Below are positions 51,563-59,218 of a stretch of DNA of 64,000 nucleotides, piece by piece (position 1 is the stretch's first letter; each line of letters opens with the position of its first letter). The stretch comes from Rhizobiaceae bacterium MnEN-MB40S. Lineage in GTDB: Bacteria > Pseudomonadota > Alphaproteobacteria > Rhizobiales > Rhizobiaceae. The translations under genes and the position numbers were made by a program. The DNA lies in contig BRLC01000016.1 of NCBI GenBank assembly GCA_024343425.1, forward strand, positions 230,857 to 294,856, in the 5' to 3' direction. A model generated the notes under the pieces. That model had not been told where the DNA came from. It ran no database searches and saw nothing but the letters and a program-made list of their open reading frames with translations.

Positions 51563-51953
51563 TTCCAGTGCGGTTTTGCAGTTAATCGGCAGATTCGTCA
51601 TCATCCCTCTTCGCGATCCGGTCTATCAAGAAGTAATAGTTAATCTGTCGAACAAGCTACAGGATCATCTTTTTCATGAGGGCGCAGGCGGTGTCGTGGT
51701 CGATATGACCGGTGTCGAAGTGCTGGACGAACAGGATTTCGGATACCTTCGACAGATGGTCCAAAGTATAGAAGTGATGGGAGCGCCAGTTGTCCTGGTG
51801 GGTATCAGGCCTGGTGTGGCTGCTGGTCTGACGATGCTGGGCGTGGATGAGAGTTGGGTTCGAGCTACGCGTACCGTGGAACGTGCAATGGGGTTGTTAA
51901 AGGATGCGGATCAGATCCATGATACGAATCCGTTCGCAGGCAGACATTCCTAG
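51549..51953 (+). CDS. RsbS-like single-domain STAS scaffold protein
   Basis: This protein of about 134 residues is a lone STAS domain. GAGGVVVDMTGVEVLDEQDF aligns without gaps to B. subtilis RsbS around Ser59 (GVVIDLTSVDMIDSF), placing Glu61 where the phosphorylated serine should be. VLVGIRPGVAAGLTMLGVDE matches the conserved C-terminal strand and helix. The start is uncertain: TTG 51549, preceded by GGAGGG, fits best and overlaps the RsbR gene by 14 bases; GTG 51531 is the alternative. It should co-assemble with RsbR as the stressosome scaffold. The 3' end overlaps the kinase gene by 50 bases. Confidence 0.78.
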   Translation: MNVGDSSAVLQLIGRFVIIPLRDPVYQEVIVNLSNKLQDHLFHEGAGGVVVDMTGVEVLDEQDFGYLRQMVQSIEVMGAPVVLVGIRPGVAAGLTMLGVDESWVRATRTVERAMGLLKDADQIHDTNPFAGRHS

Positions 51954-52302
51954 CGCGTTATATGCCATTCGCATTCTTTCAACGGAAATCGGAATGAACC
52001 ATGGGGCAAGTGCGGCGATAGCCACCGCCGCCAGCGAAATCGTGACCAATGTGGTTAAATATGCCAAATCTGGAACATTGACCTTACAGGCGCGATGTCG
52101 AAACGGACGGCCGGGTATCGAGGTAGTCGTCCAGGACTTTGGTCCGGGGATCGGTGATGTCAATCTCGCTCTGACAGACAGATATTCAACAGGAGGAACT
52201 CTAGGCTTGGGATTACCCGGGGCCCGACGATTGGTCGACGAGTTCGAAATAGCAAGCGAACGCGGACAAGGCACCCGTGTGCGGATTCTCAAGTGGGGTT
52301 GA
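51904..52302 (+). CDS. RsbT-like serine/threonine kinase (GHKL/HATPase)
   Basis: This 132-residue protein has the GHKL ATPase boxes in order: N-box AASEIVTNVVKYAKSG (about 42-57), G1 box VVQDFGPGIGDVNLAL (about 74-89) and G2 box GGTLGLGLPGARRLVDEF (about 97-114). In stressosomes RsbT phosphorylates the STAS domains of RsbR and RsbS and is then released to activate an output enzyme. The ATG at 51904 lies inside the RsbS-like gene (50-base overlap). An internal Met at residue 6 is possible. The stop is one base before the phosphatase ATG. The short length and single domain fit RsbT better than a two-component kinase. Confidence 0.87.
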   Translation: MRIRSMIRIRSQADIPSALYAIRILSTEIGMNHGASAAIATAASEIVTNVVKYAKSGTLTLQARCRNGRPGIEVVVQDFGPGIGDVNLALTDRYSTGGTLGLGLPGARRLVDEFEIASERGQGTRVRILKWG

Positions 52303-52303
52303 G

Positions 52304-52858
52304 ATGGATCTTGACTGGAGTATCCGCGTCCGATCCTATGCGGATTTACCGAGAGGCGGCGACCTTGGATTGGTTAGCCCACTCAACGACGGTGCGCTCG
52401 CTGCGCTGATCGATGTCACAGGTCATGGATTGGCCGCTTATTCAGTGGCCCAGACGGCGCGAAACACAATCCTCGGGAATACTTTTTTGCAGCCCGACAA
52501 GCTACTTGAGGAACTTCATTCAACTCTCTGGGGAACAGTTGGCGCCGCCATTTCGCTTGCGCGGATCCACTACGGATTTCTCGATTTCGTAGGTGTTGGA
52601 AATGTCAGGGTTCTTGTGGGAAATCGTTCTCTGGCTGCACAGCCAGGAATCGTCGGCAAGCGAATGCGAACGCCGAAACTCATTCGTGCGACATTTCTTC
52701 GGGACACTTGGCTAATGATGCATACGGACGGCATGTCGCGTCCGAAATCGATCCCGAATGGAAATGCTGTAACGGCAGCAAACAGCTTAATTGATGAACT
52801 TGCTTCTGATTATGACGACGCAGGTGTATTGCTCCTCCGTTGGAGGAACACGGTCTGA
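52304..52858 (+). CDS. RsbX-like PP2C-type phosphatase
   Basis: This 184-residue PP2C/SpoIIE-fold protein has GGDLGLV (about 20-26), LIDVTGHGLAAYSVA with the metal-binding Asp and GHG motif, MMHTDGMSRP and the terminal DYDDAGVLLLRW. All expected metal-site aspartates are therefore present. RsbX removes phosphates from RsbR and RsbS to reset the stressosome. The ATG at 52304 follows the kinase stop by one base; the frame also opens upstream at 52277. The stop overlaps the cyclase start as TGATG. Position and compact size support RsbX over RsbU or SpoIIE, which have extra N-terminal domains. Confidence 0.85.
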   Translation: MDLDWSIRVRSYADLPRGGDLGLVSPLNDGALAALIDVTGHGLAAYSVAQTARNTILGNTFLQPDKLLEELHSTLWGTVGAAISLARIHYGFLDFVGVGNVRVLVGNRSLAAQPGIVGKRMRTPKLIRATFLRDTWLMMHTDGMSRPKSIPNGNAVTAANSLIDELASDYDDAGVLLLRWRNTV

Positions 52859-53862
52859 TGCGCCTCGGAGTTCTGCGGACAAAAGCAGTAGATGCCTTAC
52901 CGTTCACGCGCGAAAAATTAAGGCATTGCCTGCTGGTTGCCGGGTTGCGACCCGTTGAGGCTGGGCAAGCAACAGCGTCAATTTCCCAACAGCTGCGATC
53001 CGCTTTGCCATCAGAGCTGGAAATCGTGCTCGATGAACAGCGCCAAACCCTTGTGCTAAACCCTAAGTCGATCACGGGCCGATATTACCGGTTGCGACTA
53101 CCCTGTTGTCTCAGTGACGATAATGTCAGGTTGATTGGGACGATCATCGCACGCCTGACACGCGAAGAGCTGCTCCACGATCTGGAACGACAAGTCCTGG
53201 AGCGAACAACCGAACTCGCCAGGGAGCGTGAACTCTCCGAGAGGCTCCTTAAAAACATTCTGCCCGAACCGATAGCCGCCCGAATGAAAGCTGGCGAGAC
53301 GATCGCGGATTCTCATGAGGCTTCCGTCCTTTTCGCCGATATTTGCGGCTTCACTGCACTGGCCAGAAACCAGCAGGCGGATGAAACTGTAAAAGTACTC
53401 GATCGCGTCTTTCGCCGTTTTGACCAGATCGCACAACGTCACGAACTCGAAAAAATAAAGACGATTGGTGATTGCTATATGGCGGCAGCCGGCATCCCGC
53501 TTCCTTTGCCTGACCACGTTGACCGAGCCATATTAATGGGTTTGGAAATTATCAGTTCAATGGAAGAACTCCGAGCAGACCTGGGATTGCCGATCAATGT
53601 CCGGATAGGTGTTCATACCGGTCCTCTTGTTGCTGGAGTGATAGGGGAAAAGAAATATTCCTACGATGTTTGGGGAGACACTGTGAATGTAGCGTCACGT
53701 ATGGAAAGCCAAGGTGTCGTTGGCAGTCTCCAGGTTTCTGACGATGTAAAGCAACTGCTTGGAAAGCGATTCACGGTGGAAGAACGCGGTATGATCAATC
53801 TAAAGAACCGCGGCGAGATGCGTACCTGGTTGGTACTTGGAATTGCGCCGCTAACTGCATGA
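52858..53862 (+). CDS. Class III adenylate cyclase, probable stressosome output
   Basis: This 334-residue soluble protein has an unrecognised N-terminal domain (1-100) and a short coiled-coil linker (about 102-132, LERQVLERTTELARERELSE). The class III cyclase catalytic domain spans 150-330. Metal ligands Asp161 (LFADICGF) and Asp205 (TIGDCYMAA), the adenine-selecting pair Lys201 and Asp270 (EKIKTIGD, SYDVWGD), and Asn277/Arg281 (NVASRMES) are all present. It is therefore predicted to be active and ATP-specific, making cAMP. It overlaps the RsbX gene by one base and is last in the operon. By analogy with RsbT-RsbU, the free kinase may bind the N-terminal domain, but that is inference. Confidence 0.85.
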   Translation: MRLGVLRTKAVDALPFTREKLRHCLLVAGLRPVEAGQATASISQQLRSALPSELEIVLDEQRQTLVLNPKSITGRYYRLRLPCCLSDDNVRLIGTIIARLTREELLHDLERQVLERTTELARERELSERLLKNILPEPIAARMKAGETIADSHEASVLFADICGFTALARNQQADETVKVLDRVFRRFDQIAQRHELEKIKTIGDCYMAAAGIPLPLPDHVDRAILMGLEIISSMEELRADLGLPINVRIGVHTGPLVAGVIGEKKYSYDVWGDTVNVASRMESQGVVGSLQVSDDVKQLLGKRFTVEERGMINLKNRGEMRTWLVLGIAPLTA

Positions 53863-54019
53863 ATATTCAGAGCCTCTTAACTGCGAACAATACCTATTGG
53901 GTTCGACTGGAGCGACGGGTCGCGGCATGCCGAGACCTTCACATCTAACCGTCCATGTTTCCGCACAGGCAACAACAAGAACCTAAACACCAAGGGTCGC
54001 TGGCGCTCACAAAACCGTG

Positions 54020-54085
54020 GGTGGTGCGGTCGCGAATTACCCGCACCTCCAAGGCCCGCGGAAGGACCCGTGGGCTTTCCTGTTT
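54020..54085 (+). terminator. Tandem hairpins ending in a rho-independent terminator
   Basis: Hairpin 1 is GGTGGTGCGG (54020-54029) pairing with CCGCACCTCC (54041-54050), with one T-T mismatch. Hairpin 2 pairs AAGGCCCGCGG (54051-54061) with CCGTGGGCTTT (54068-54078), including two G-T pairs, and is followed by CCTGTTT. It lies about 160 bases after the cyclase stop, so it could end the stressosome operon. It also lies at the 3' end of the broken gene on the other strand. Two stacked hairpins would also fit a small RNA. Confidence 0.55.
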
Positions 54086-54088
54086 ACC

Positions 54089-54803
54089 TCATTCCCTCCG
54101 GGAGCTTTGGGTTTGAGCCTTCATTGGTGTAACTCGCCATCGCCCGCTCTCCCCTTCATAAGCCCTTTTCGCAGACTCGCTGTGAGTACGGCTTCTGCGG
54201 TGTTTCCGCTGTTCGTGTTTCAAAACGCCTGTTTCTGATAATTGTCTCTTCGTGGTGCTCACTCTTTTGAACCCTGTGGAAGGCCCGCGCTTCAGCCAGG
54301 TGAGCCATATTTTCGAGACAATGCGGACGATGTTCGTGTCATTCTTCTGTCCTCGCCGCGGGCGTAACTCCACCTTTAGATGACCCAACCGGCGCGCTTC
54401 CCTTAACGCATTCTGGACAGTCGTCCTGCCGACGCCGGCAGTGGCGGCGATCCGATCGATAGGAAGCTGACAAAAAACCTTGCGTGCGAACCTCACCGGC
54501 GACGACGAACAAGGCTGCTCGCTCGCCTTCAGTGTAATGGTGTCTGATCGTAACTGGTAACCCGCTGGACCCACCCAGCATTCGCCGCCGCTTCTTAGAA
54601 GCGAATGGGTCAGACCGGCGCTGTATTCGCCTGGGTTCAAAAGGGGAAAGAAAATGTTGCGCTCCACCACTTTGCAGATTTGCCGGCGACGCTGGTCCTT
54701 TCGTCGACATTGAGCCGGACAGGTAGGCGCTTATCACTTCGGGGTTCGACGGCTTGCGGTCGAGGCTGCGCAGCAAAGCTGCCGATGGCTTGAAGGTGCT
54801 CAT
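54089..54803 (-). pseudogene. Helix-turn-helix DNA-binding protein gene broken by a +1 frameshift
   Basis: The N-terminal part reads from ATG 54803 (MSTFKPSAALLRSLDRKPSN ... KKRRRMLGGSSGLPVTIRHH, TEGERAALFVVAGEVRTQGF). It then leaves frame near 54475. The C-terminal part continues in the next frame (FCQLPIDRIAATAGVGRTTV, ALREARRLGHLKVELRPRRG, NIVRIVSKIWLTWLKRG) to 54089. The switch falls in a six-T run on the coding strand; five Ts would restore a single frame through ...TQGFCQLPIDRIAA. The family, common in rhizobia, has a winged/helix-turn-helix domain (ATAGVGRTTVQNALREARRL) and an unknown role, possibly linked to plasmids or integrated elements. A sequencing error in the T-run is an alternative. 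Confidence 0.72.
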
Positions 54804-55166
54804 TGCGCACCCGCATTGGTCTCGCGCAGGTGTCGCGATTTTTCATGAAACAGCTGCGTAGTAATTTGAGCCGCGAAAAGAGCTTGCAATTCTTTTCTTG
54901 TCTTCGCCGCCGTTCAGGGGCCAGCCTGAGCGGCGGTTTCGTTTTCAAGAGGAAAATCTGTCGCTTGATCTGCAAGAACAGACCGTGAGTTTCCTGTGTC
55001 AGATTTGTGCCAATTTACTGACACAGTTCCCGCTTCGTTCTGCAAGTCGTTGCAAGAAGCTGCATGTACAAAATTATTTTTCTTGCGGTTTTCCCGGACT
55101 TTCGCTATCTCGCCAGACGGGACACCTCTCCCCAACGAGAGGCTGACTATCTGGAAGGATAGAGAC
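54804..55166 (+). other. 363-bp region upstream of serC, with serC promoter
   Basis: The left half holds the start region of the broken helix-turn-helix gene and a stretch without recognisable genes. The right half has the serC promoter: -35-like TTGCGG (55083-55088), a 16-bp spacer and -10-like CTATCT (55105-55110). Twenty-one bases of this promoter (55094-55114) are identical to the promoter-like block upstream of the BCCT gene (17183-17203). The transcript would start near 55117, directly before the leader hairpins. Confidence 0.6.
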
Positions 55167-55169
55167 ATG
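55117..55169 (+). ncRNA. serC leader RNA (alphaproteobacterial serC motif)
   Basis: Two short hairpins precede the serC ATG: CCTCTC-CCCAAC-GAGAGG (55125-55142) and CTATC-TGGAAG-GATAG (55147-55162). The second hairpin carries the GGAAGG ribosome-binding site in its loop and 3' arm, so it can mask translation initiation. This agrees with the serC motif described computationally in Alphaproteobacteria (Corbino and colleagues, 2005), where two hairpins sit directly upstream of serC. The ligand or regulator of this motif is not known. Confidence 0.75.
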
Positions 55170-56342
55170 ACAGATATCTCCAAGCCGGACGTGCGTCCGG
55201 CCAATCCCCGTTTTTCATCTGGCCCCTGCGCCAAGCGGCCGGGCTGGTCCCCGGAAGCTCTCGGCGACGCCGCTCTCGGCGTGTCGCATCGCGGCAAGGC
55301 GGGCAAGGCAAAGCTTAAACAGGCGATCGATCTTACCCGTGAGGTGCTCAGCGTTCCCGACGATTATCTCGTCGGCATCGTGCCTGCCTCCGACACCGGC
55401 GCCGTCGAAATGGCGCTTTGGTCGCTGCTCGGCGCCCGCGGCGTTCACATGGTCGCCTGGGAATCTTTCGGTTCCGGTTGGGTCACCGACGTCGTCAAAC
55501 AGCTCAAACTCGACAACGTGAAAAAGCTTGAAGCCGATTACGGCGAATTGCCGGATCTTTCACAAATCGAATTCGATCGCGACGTCGTCTTCACCTGGAA
55601 CGGAACAACCTCCGGCGTCCGCGCGCCGAATGGCGATTTCATCCCCGACGACCGCAAAGGTCTGACGATCTGCGACGCGACCTCCGCCGCTTTCGCACAG
55701 TCGCTGCCGTTCGAAAAACTCGATGTCGTCACCTTCTCCTGGCAGAAGGCGCTGGGCGGCGAAGGCGGTCACGGCATGCTGATCCTCAGTCCGCGCGCCG
55801 TCGAGCGGCTTGAAAGCTACACGCCAGCCTGGCCGCTGCCGAAGATCTTCCGCCTGACGAAGGGCGGCAAGCTGATCACCGACATTTTCGAGGGCGCGAC
55901 CATCAACACGCCGTCCATGTTGTGCGTCGAGGACTATCTCGACGCGCTGAACTGGGCTAAGCGCATCGGCGGGCTTTCGGCCTTGCTGGCGCGCGCCGAC
56001 GCCAATTTCGCCGCCATCGACGGCTTCGTGGAAAAGACCGGCTGGATCGCCAACCTGGCGACCGACCCGGCGACACGGTCCAATACATCCGTGTGTCTCA
56101 AGATCGTGCATCCCGCCGTTGCGTCCCTTCCCGCGGACGAGCAGGCGACATTCGCCAAGGGCATTGTCGCGCTGCTCGACAAGGAAGGCGTCGCCAAGGA
56201 CATCGGCGCCTATCGCGACGCTCCGGCTGGCCTGCGCATCTGGGCAGGCGCCACGGTCGAGACGTCCGATCTGGAAGCGCTCATGCCCTGGCTGGACTGG
56301 GCCTTTCATCAACAGCTCGGTTCGCTGAAGGCGGCCGCCTGA
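55167..56342 (+). CDS. serC: Phosphoserine aminotransferase
   Basis: This 391-residue fold-type I PLP enzyme of the alphaproteobacterial SerC type starts [20 protein letters not shown]. It has [45 protein letters not shown] and [19 protein letters not shown] with the Schiff-base lysine in [11 protein letters not shown]. It transfers an amino group from glutamate to 3-phosphohydroxypyruvate, the second step of serine synthesis. The ATG at 55167 fits the leader RNA and the GGAAGG site; the frame opens earlier at 54996 but that part is the leader. serA follows after 72 bases, so both serine-pathway genes are probably co-transcribed. Confidence 0.95.
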   Translation: MTDISKPDVRPANPRFSSGPCAKRPGWSPEALGDAALGVSHRGKAGKAKLKQAIDLTREVLSVPDDYLVGIVPASDTGAVEMALWSLLGARGVHMVAWESFGSGWVTDVVKQLKLDNVKKLEADYGELPDLSQIEFDRDVVFTWNGTTSGVRAPNGDFIPDDRKGLTICDATSAAFAQSLPFEKLDVVTFSWQKALGGEGGHGMLILSPRAVERLESYTPAWPLPKIFRLTKGGKLITDIFEGATINTPSMLCVEDYLDALNWAKRIGGLSALLARADANFAAIDGFVEKTGWIANLATDPATRSNTSVCLKIVHPAVASLPADEQATFAKGIVALLDKEGVAKDIGAYRDAPAGLRIWAGATVETSDLEALMPWLDWAFHQQLGSLKAAA

Positions 56343-56414
56343 CGAAATCAGGGGTCGCTTGCACGCGGCCCCTCTCCATTCCTCATTCGAAATTGCGTTT
56401 CAAGGGAGGCCTTC

Positions 56415-58010
56415 ATGGCGCCACGCGTTCTCGTATCGGACAAACTGTCCGAAACCGCTGTCCAGATCTTCAGGGATCGGGGCGTAGAAGTCGATTTTCT
56501 GCCGGATGTCGGCAAGGACAAGGAAAAGCTTCAGGAAATCATCGGCCAGTATGATGGTCTCGCCATCCGCTCCGCCACCAAGGTCACGCCGAAGCTGATC
56601 GAGGCGGCGGACAAGCTGAAGGTTGTCGGGCGCGCCGGCATCGGGGTGGACAATGTCGACATTCCGGCGGCCTCGCGCCGCGGCGTCATTGTCATGAACA
56701 CGCCATTCGGCAACTCGATCACCACCGCCGAGCACGCCATCGCCCTGCTGTTCGCCGTCGCCCGGCAAATTCCCGCCGCTGACGCCTCCACCCAGGCCGG
56801 CAAATGGGAAAAGTCGAAATTCATGGGCGTCGAAATCACCGGCAAGACGCTTGGCCTCATCGGCTGCGGAAACATCGGTTCAGTCGTCGCCAGCCGCGCC
56901 ATCGGCCTGAAAATGCATGTGGTCGCCTTCGATCCGTTCCTCTCCGCGGAGCGGGCGGAAGAGCTCGGCGTTGAGAAGGTTGAGCTTGAGGAACTCTTCA
57001 AGCGCGCCGACTTCATCACGCTGCACGTTCCGCTGACCGACAAGACCAAGGCGATTATTGACGCCGAAGCCATCGCCTCGATGAAAGACGGCGTTCGCAT
57101 CATCAACTGCGCGCGCGGCGGTCTCGTCGTTGAAGCCGATCTGGCCGCCGCCATTCGTTCCGGCAAGGTGGCGGGCGCCGGTTTCGACGTCTTCGAGGTT
57201 GAGCCCGCTGTCGAGAGCCCGCTGTTCGGCTTGCCCAATGTGGTGTGCACGCCGCATCTGGGCGCATCGACCAACGAGGCGCAGGAAAACGTCGCCCTGC
57301 AGGTCGCCGAGCAGATGTCCGACTATCTGCTGAAGGGCGCGGTCACAAACGCGATCAACATGCCGTCGATCTCCGCCGAAGAGGCGCCAAGGCTGAAGCC
57401 TTTCGTCAAGCTCGCGGAAGTGCTCGGCGCCTTTGTCGGGCAGGTAACCGAAAGCGCCATCAAGGAGGTTGAAATCCTCTATGACGGCAGCACGGCCAAT
57501 ATGAACACGAAGGCGCTCACCAGCGCTGTTCTGGCGGGGCTGATCCGGCCGCAGGTCGCCGACGTCAACATGGTCTCCGCGCCGATCATGGTGAAGGAGC
57601 GCGGAATTATCCTGTCGGAAGCGCGGCGCGACAAGTCGGGCGTGTTTGACGGCTATATCAAGCTGACGGTCAAGACGGCTGCGAATACGCGTTCGGTCGC
57701 AGGCACCTGCTTCTCCGACGGCAAGCCGCGATTCATCCAGATCAAGGGCATCAATCTGGACGCCGAGGTCGGCGCCAATATGGTCTACACGACCAATGCG
57801 GACGCACCGGGCATTATCGGCATTCTTGGAACCGAGTTCGCCAACGCCGGCGTGAATATCGCGAACTTCTCGCTTGGCCGAAACCGGCCGGGCGGCGATG
57901 CTATCGCGCTGCTTTACGTCGACGATCCGGTGAGCGAGAAAGTGCTCGACTCCGTTCGTGCTCACAAGGAAATCCTGTCGGCCAAGCCGCTGGTCTTCGA
58001 CGTCGCGTAG
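56415..58010 (+). CDS. serA: D-3-phosphoglycerate dehydrogenase
   Basis: This 531-residue long-form PGDH has several parts. The substrate-binding half is split around a Rossmann domain (GKTLGLIGCGNIGSVVASRA, about 139-160), with INCARGGLVVEADLAAAI, catalytic residues in GRAGIGVDNVD and the histidine of VCTPHLGASTNEAQ. The allosteric-substrate-binding domain (about 315-450) and a C-terminal ACT domain (about 455-530, MVYTTNADAPGIIGILGTEF) follow. It oxidises 3-phosphoglycerate with NAD+ as the first step of serine synthesis. The ACT domain suggests serine feedback. It follows serC in the same direction. Confidence 0.95.
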   Translation: MAPRVLVSDKLSETAVQIFRDRGVEVDFLPDVGKDKEKLQEIIGQYDGLAIRSATKVTPKLIEAADKLKVVGRAGIGVDNVDIPAASRRGVIVMNTPFGNSITTAEHAIALLFAVARQIPAADASTQAGKWEKSKFMGVEITGKTLGLIGCGNIGSVVASRAIGLKMHVVAFDPFLSAERAEELGVEKVELEELFKRADFITLHVPLTDKTKAIIDAEAIASMKDGVRIINCARGGLVVEADLAAAIRSGKVAGAGFDVFEVEPAVESPLFGLPNVVCTPHLGASTNEAQENVALQVAEQMSDYLLKGAVTNAINMPSISAEEAPRLKPFVKLAEVLGAFVGQVTESAIKEVEILYDGSTANMNTKALTSAVLAGLIRPQVADVNMVSAPIMVKERGIILSEARRDKSGVFDGYIKLTVKTAANTRSVAGTCFSDGKPRFIQIKGINLDAEVGANMVYTTNADAPGIIGILGTEFANAGVNIANFSLGRNRPGGDAIALLYVDDPVSEKVLDSVRAHKEILSAKPLVFDVA

Positions 58011-58027
58011 ACGGATCCGAAGGTGGA

Positions 58028-58981
58028 TCAGCCGGATTTCCGGGCCGTATCATGACCTTGCTCGGCGAGCGTGATCCCGCCGAGCACCAGAACGATGCCG
58101 GCGATGTGGTAGAGCATGAGTTGCTCGCCCAGGATGGTGACCGCCAGTCCGGTCGCGAACAGCGGCACCAGATTGATGAAGGCGCCGGCGCGACCGGCGC
58201 CGATCAGCTCGTTTCCACGGATATAGAATACCTGGGCGAGGATTGACGGAAACAGGGCGGCGTAAATCAGCACCACCAGACCCTGTGTATCCGGAAGCAT
58301 TGCTTCGCCGGCTGAATATTCCCACAGCGTTACCGGAATACAGCCAATGAAAGCCGACACGGACAGCGTCAGCATCAGGCTCGCCCAGTGCAGGTCGGGT
58401 TTCCAGCGCAATGCGAGAGTGAACGCGCCGTAGCTGACAACGGCAAGCAGTATCAACCCGTCGCCAAGACCGACATCGAGGTCCGCCAGGCGCGAAAGCT
58501 GTCCATGGCTTGCGACGGTGGCGACGCCCGTGATCGTGATCGCAAATCCTATGATCTGGAAACGCGTCGGGCGGCTGCCGAAAATCAGGAAACTGAGAAT
58601 GAAGATGAACAGCGGCATCGAGGCCTGCTCGATCGCCACGTTGAGCGCGCTCGTATACTTGAACGCGATGTAGAACAGGTTGTTGAAGATCGTGAAGCCC
58701 AGCGTTCCGAGAACGAACAGATAGGGCAGGCGATTGCGAATGACCGGCCACTCTTTCTTCAGATGCGGCCAGGCGATTGGAAACAGGATGACGATGGCGA
58801 TGGTCCATCGCAGATGCGTCAATACGGCGGGACTGATGTGGCCGACCGCGAGTTTCCCTACGATCGTGTTGCCCGCCCACATCATCGTGGTTGCAACCAG
58901 CAGGGCGTAGGCGCGCAAGCGCATTTGCGTACTTTCGTTGTGATCCAAATCGTCGGCAGAATGCGGGGTAGGGGATTTCAC
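58028..58981 (-). CDS. EamA/DMT superfamily transporter
   Basis: This 317-residue, 10-TM protein is made of two EamA repeats (about 22-150 and 170-305). Typical segments are ATTMMWAGNTIVGKLAVGHI, LTHLRWTIAIVILFPIAWPH, FKYTSALNVAIEQASMPLFI and FINLVPLFATGLAVTILGEQ. Such proteins export metabolites or amino acids, with unknown substrate here. The start at ATG 58981 is uncertain; an internal ATG at 58924 (MRLRAYALLV) begins right at the first TM helix. The gene converges with serA with 17 bases between the stops. Confidence 0.88.
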   Translation of the reverse strand: MKSPTPHSADDLDHNESTQMRLRAYALLVATTMMWAGNTIVGKLAVGHISPAVLTHLRWTIAIVILFPIAWPHLKKEWPVIRNRLPYLFVLGTLGFTIFNNLFYIAFKYTSALNVAIEQASMPLFIFILSFLIFGSRPTRFQIIGFAITITGVATVASHGQLSRLADLDVGLGDGLILLAVVSYGAFTLALRWKPDLHWASLMLTLSVSAFIGCIPVTLWEYSAGEAMLPDTQGLVVLIYAALFPSILAQVFYIRGNELIGAGRAGAFINLVPLFATGLAVTILGEQLMLYHIAGIVLVLGGITLAEQGHDTARKSG

Positions 58982-59043
58982 CCGTCATGTAAATGGAATT
59001 TCCTTCAGGTTTTTGATCGCATCTGCCGCCATGTGAATACATG

Positions 59044-59062
59044 CTATAAATATTATTTATAG
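59044..59062. promoter_or_regulatory. AT-only 19-bp inverted repeat upstream of the metzincin gene
   Basis: CTATAAATA-T-TATTTATAG is a perfect 9-bp inverted repeat with a one-base centre. A second palindrome, TCTTATT-TT-AATAAGA, is at 59081-59096, directly before TTGACA (59098-59103), a candidate -35 element. The 237-bp divergent region between the EamA exporter gene and the 1026-residue protein gene is strikingly AT-rich in a GC-rich neighbourhood. Regulator binding or H-NS/MucR/Ros-type silencing would fit. Confidence 0.45.
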
Positions 59063-59218
59063 TATTTCACCCGATAATTTTCTTATTTTAATAAGATTTG
59101 ACAGTGTAGTTGTAGTAAAACTTGAAATAGCCTCATTATCGTCGATAAAAAGGATTATTTTAACTGAAGGCGCATATGCATTGAAAGGTAGAAATAATGA
59201 AATTGCAGGGAGTTAGAT

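Noticed and set aside
54637..54975. Minus-strand 112-codon frame overlapping the start of the broken helix-turn-helix gene
   Set aside because: It is in a different frame from the family match, and its Arg/Lys-rich translation has no recognisable features.
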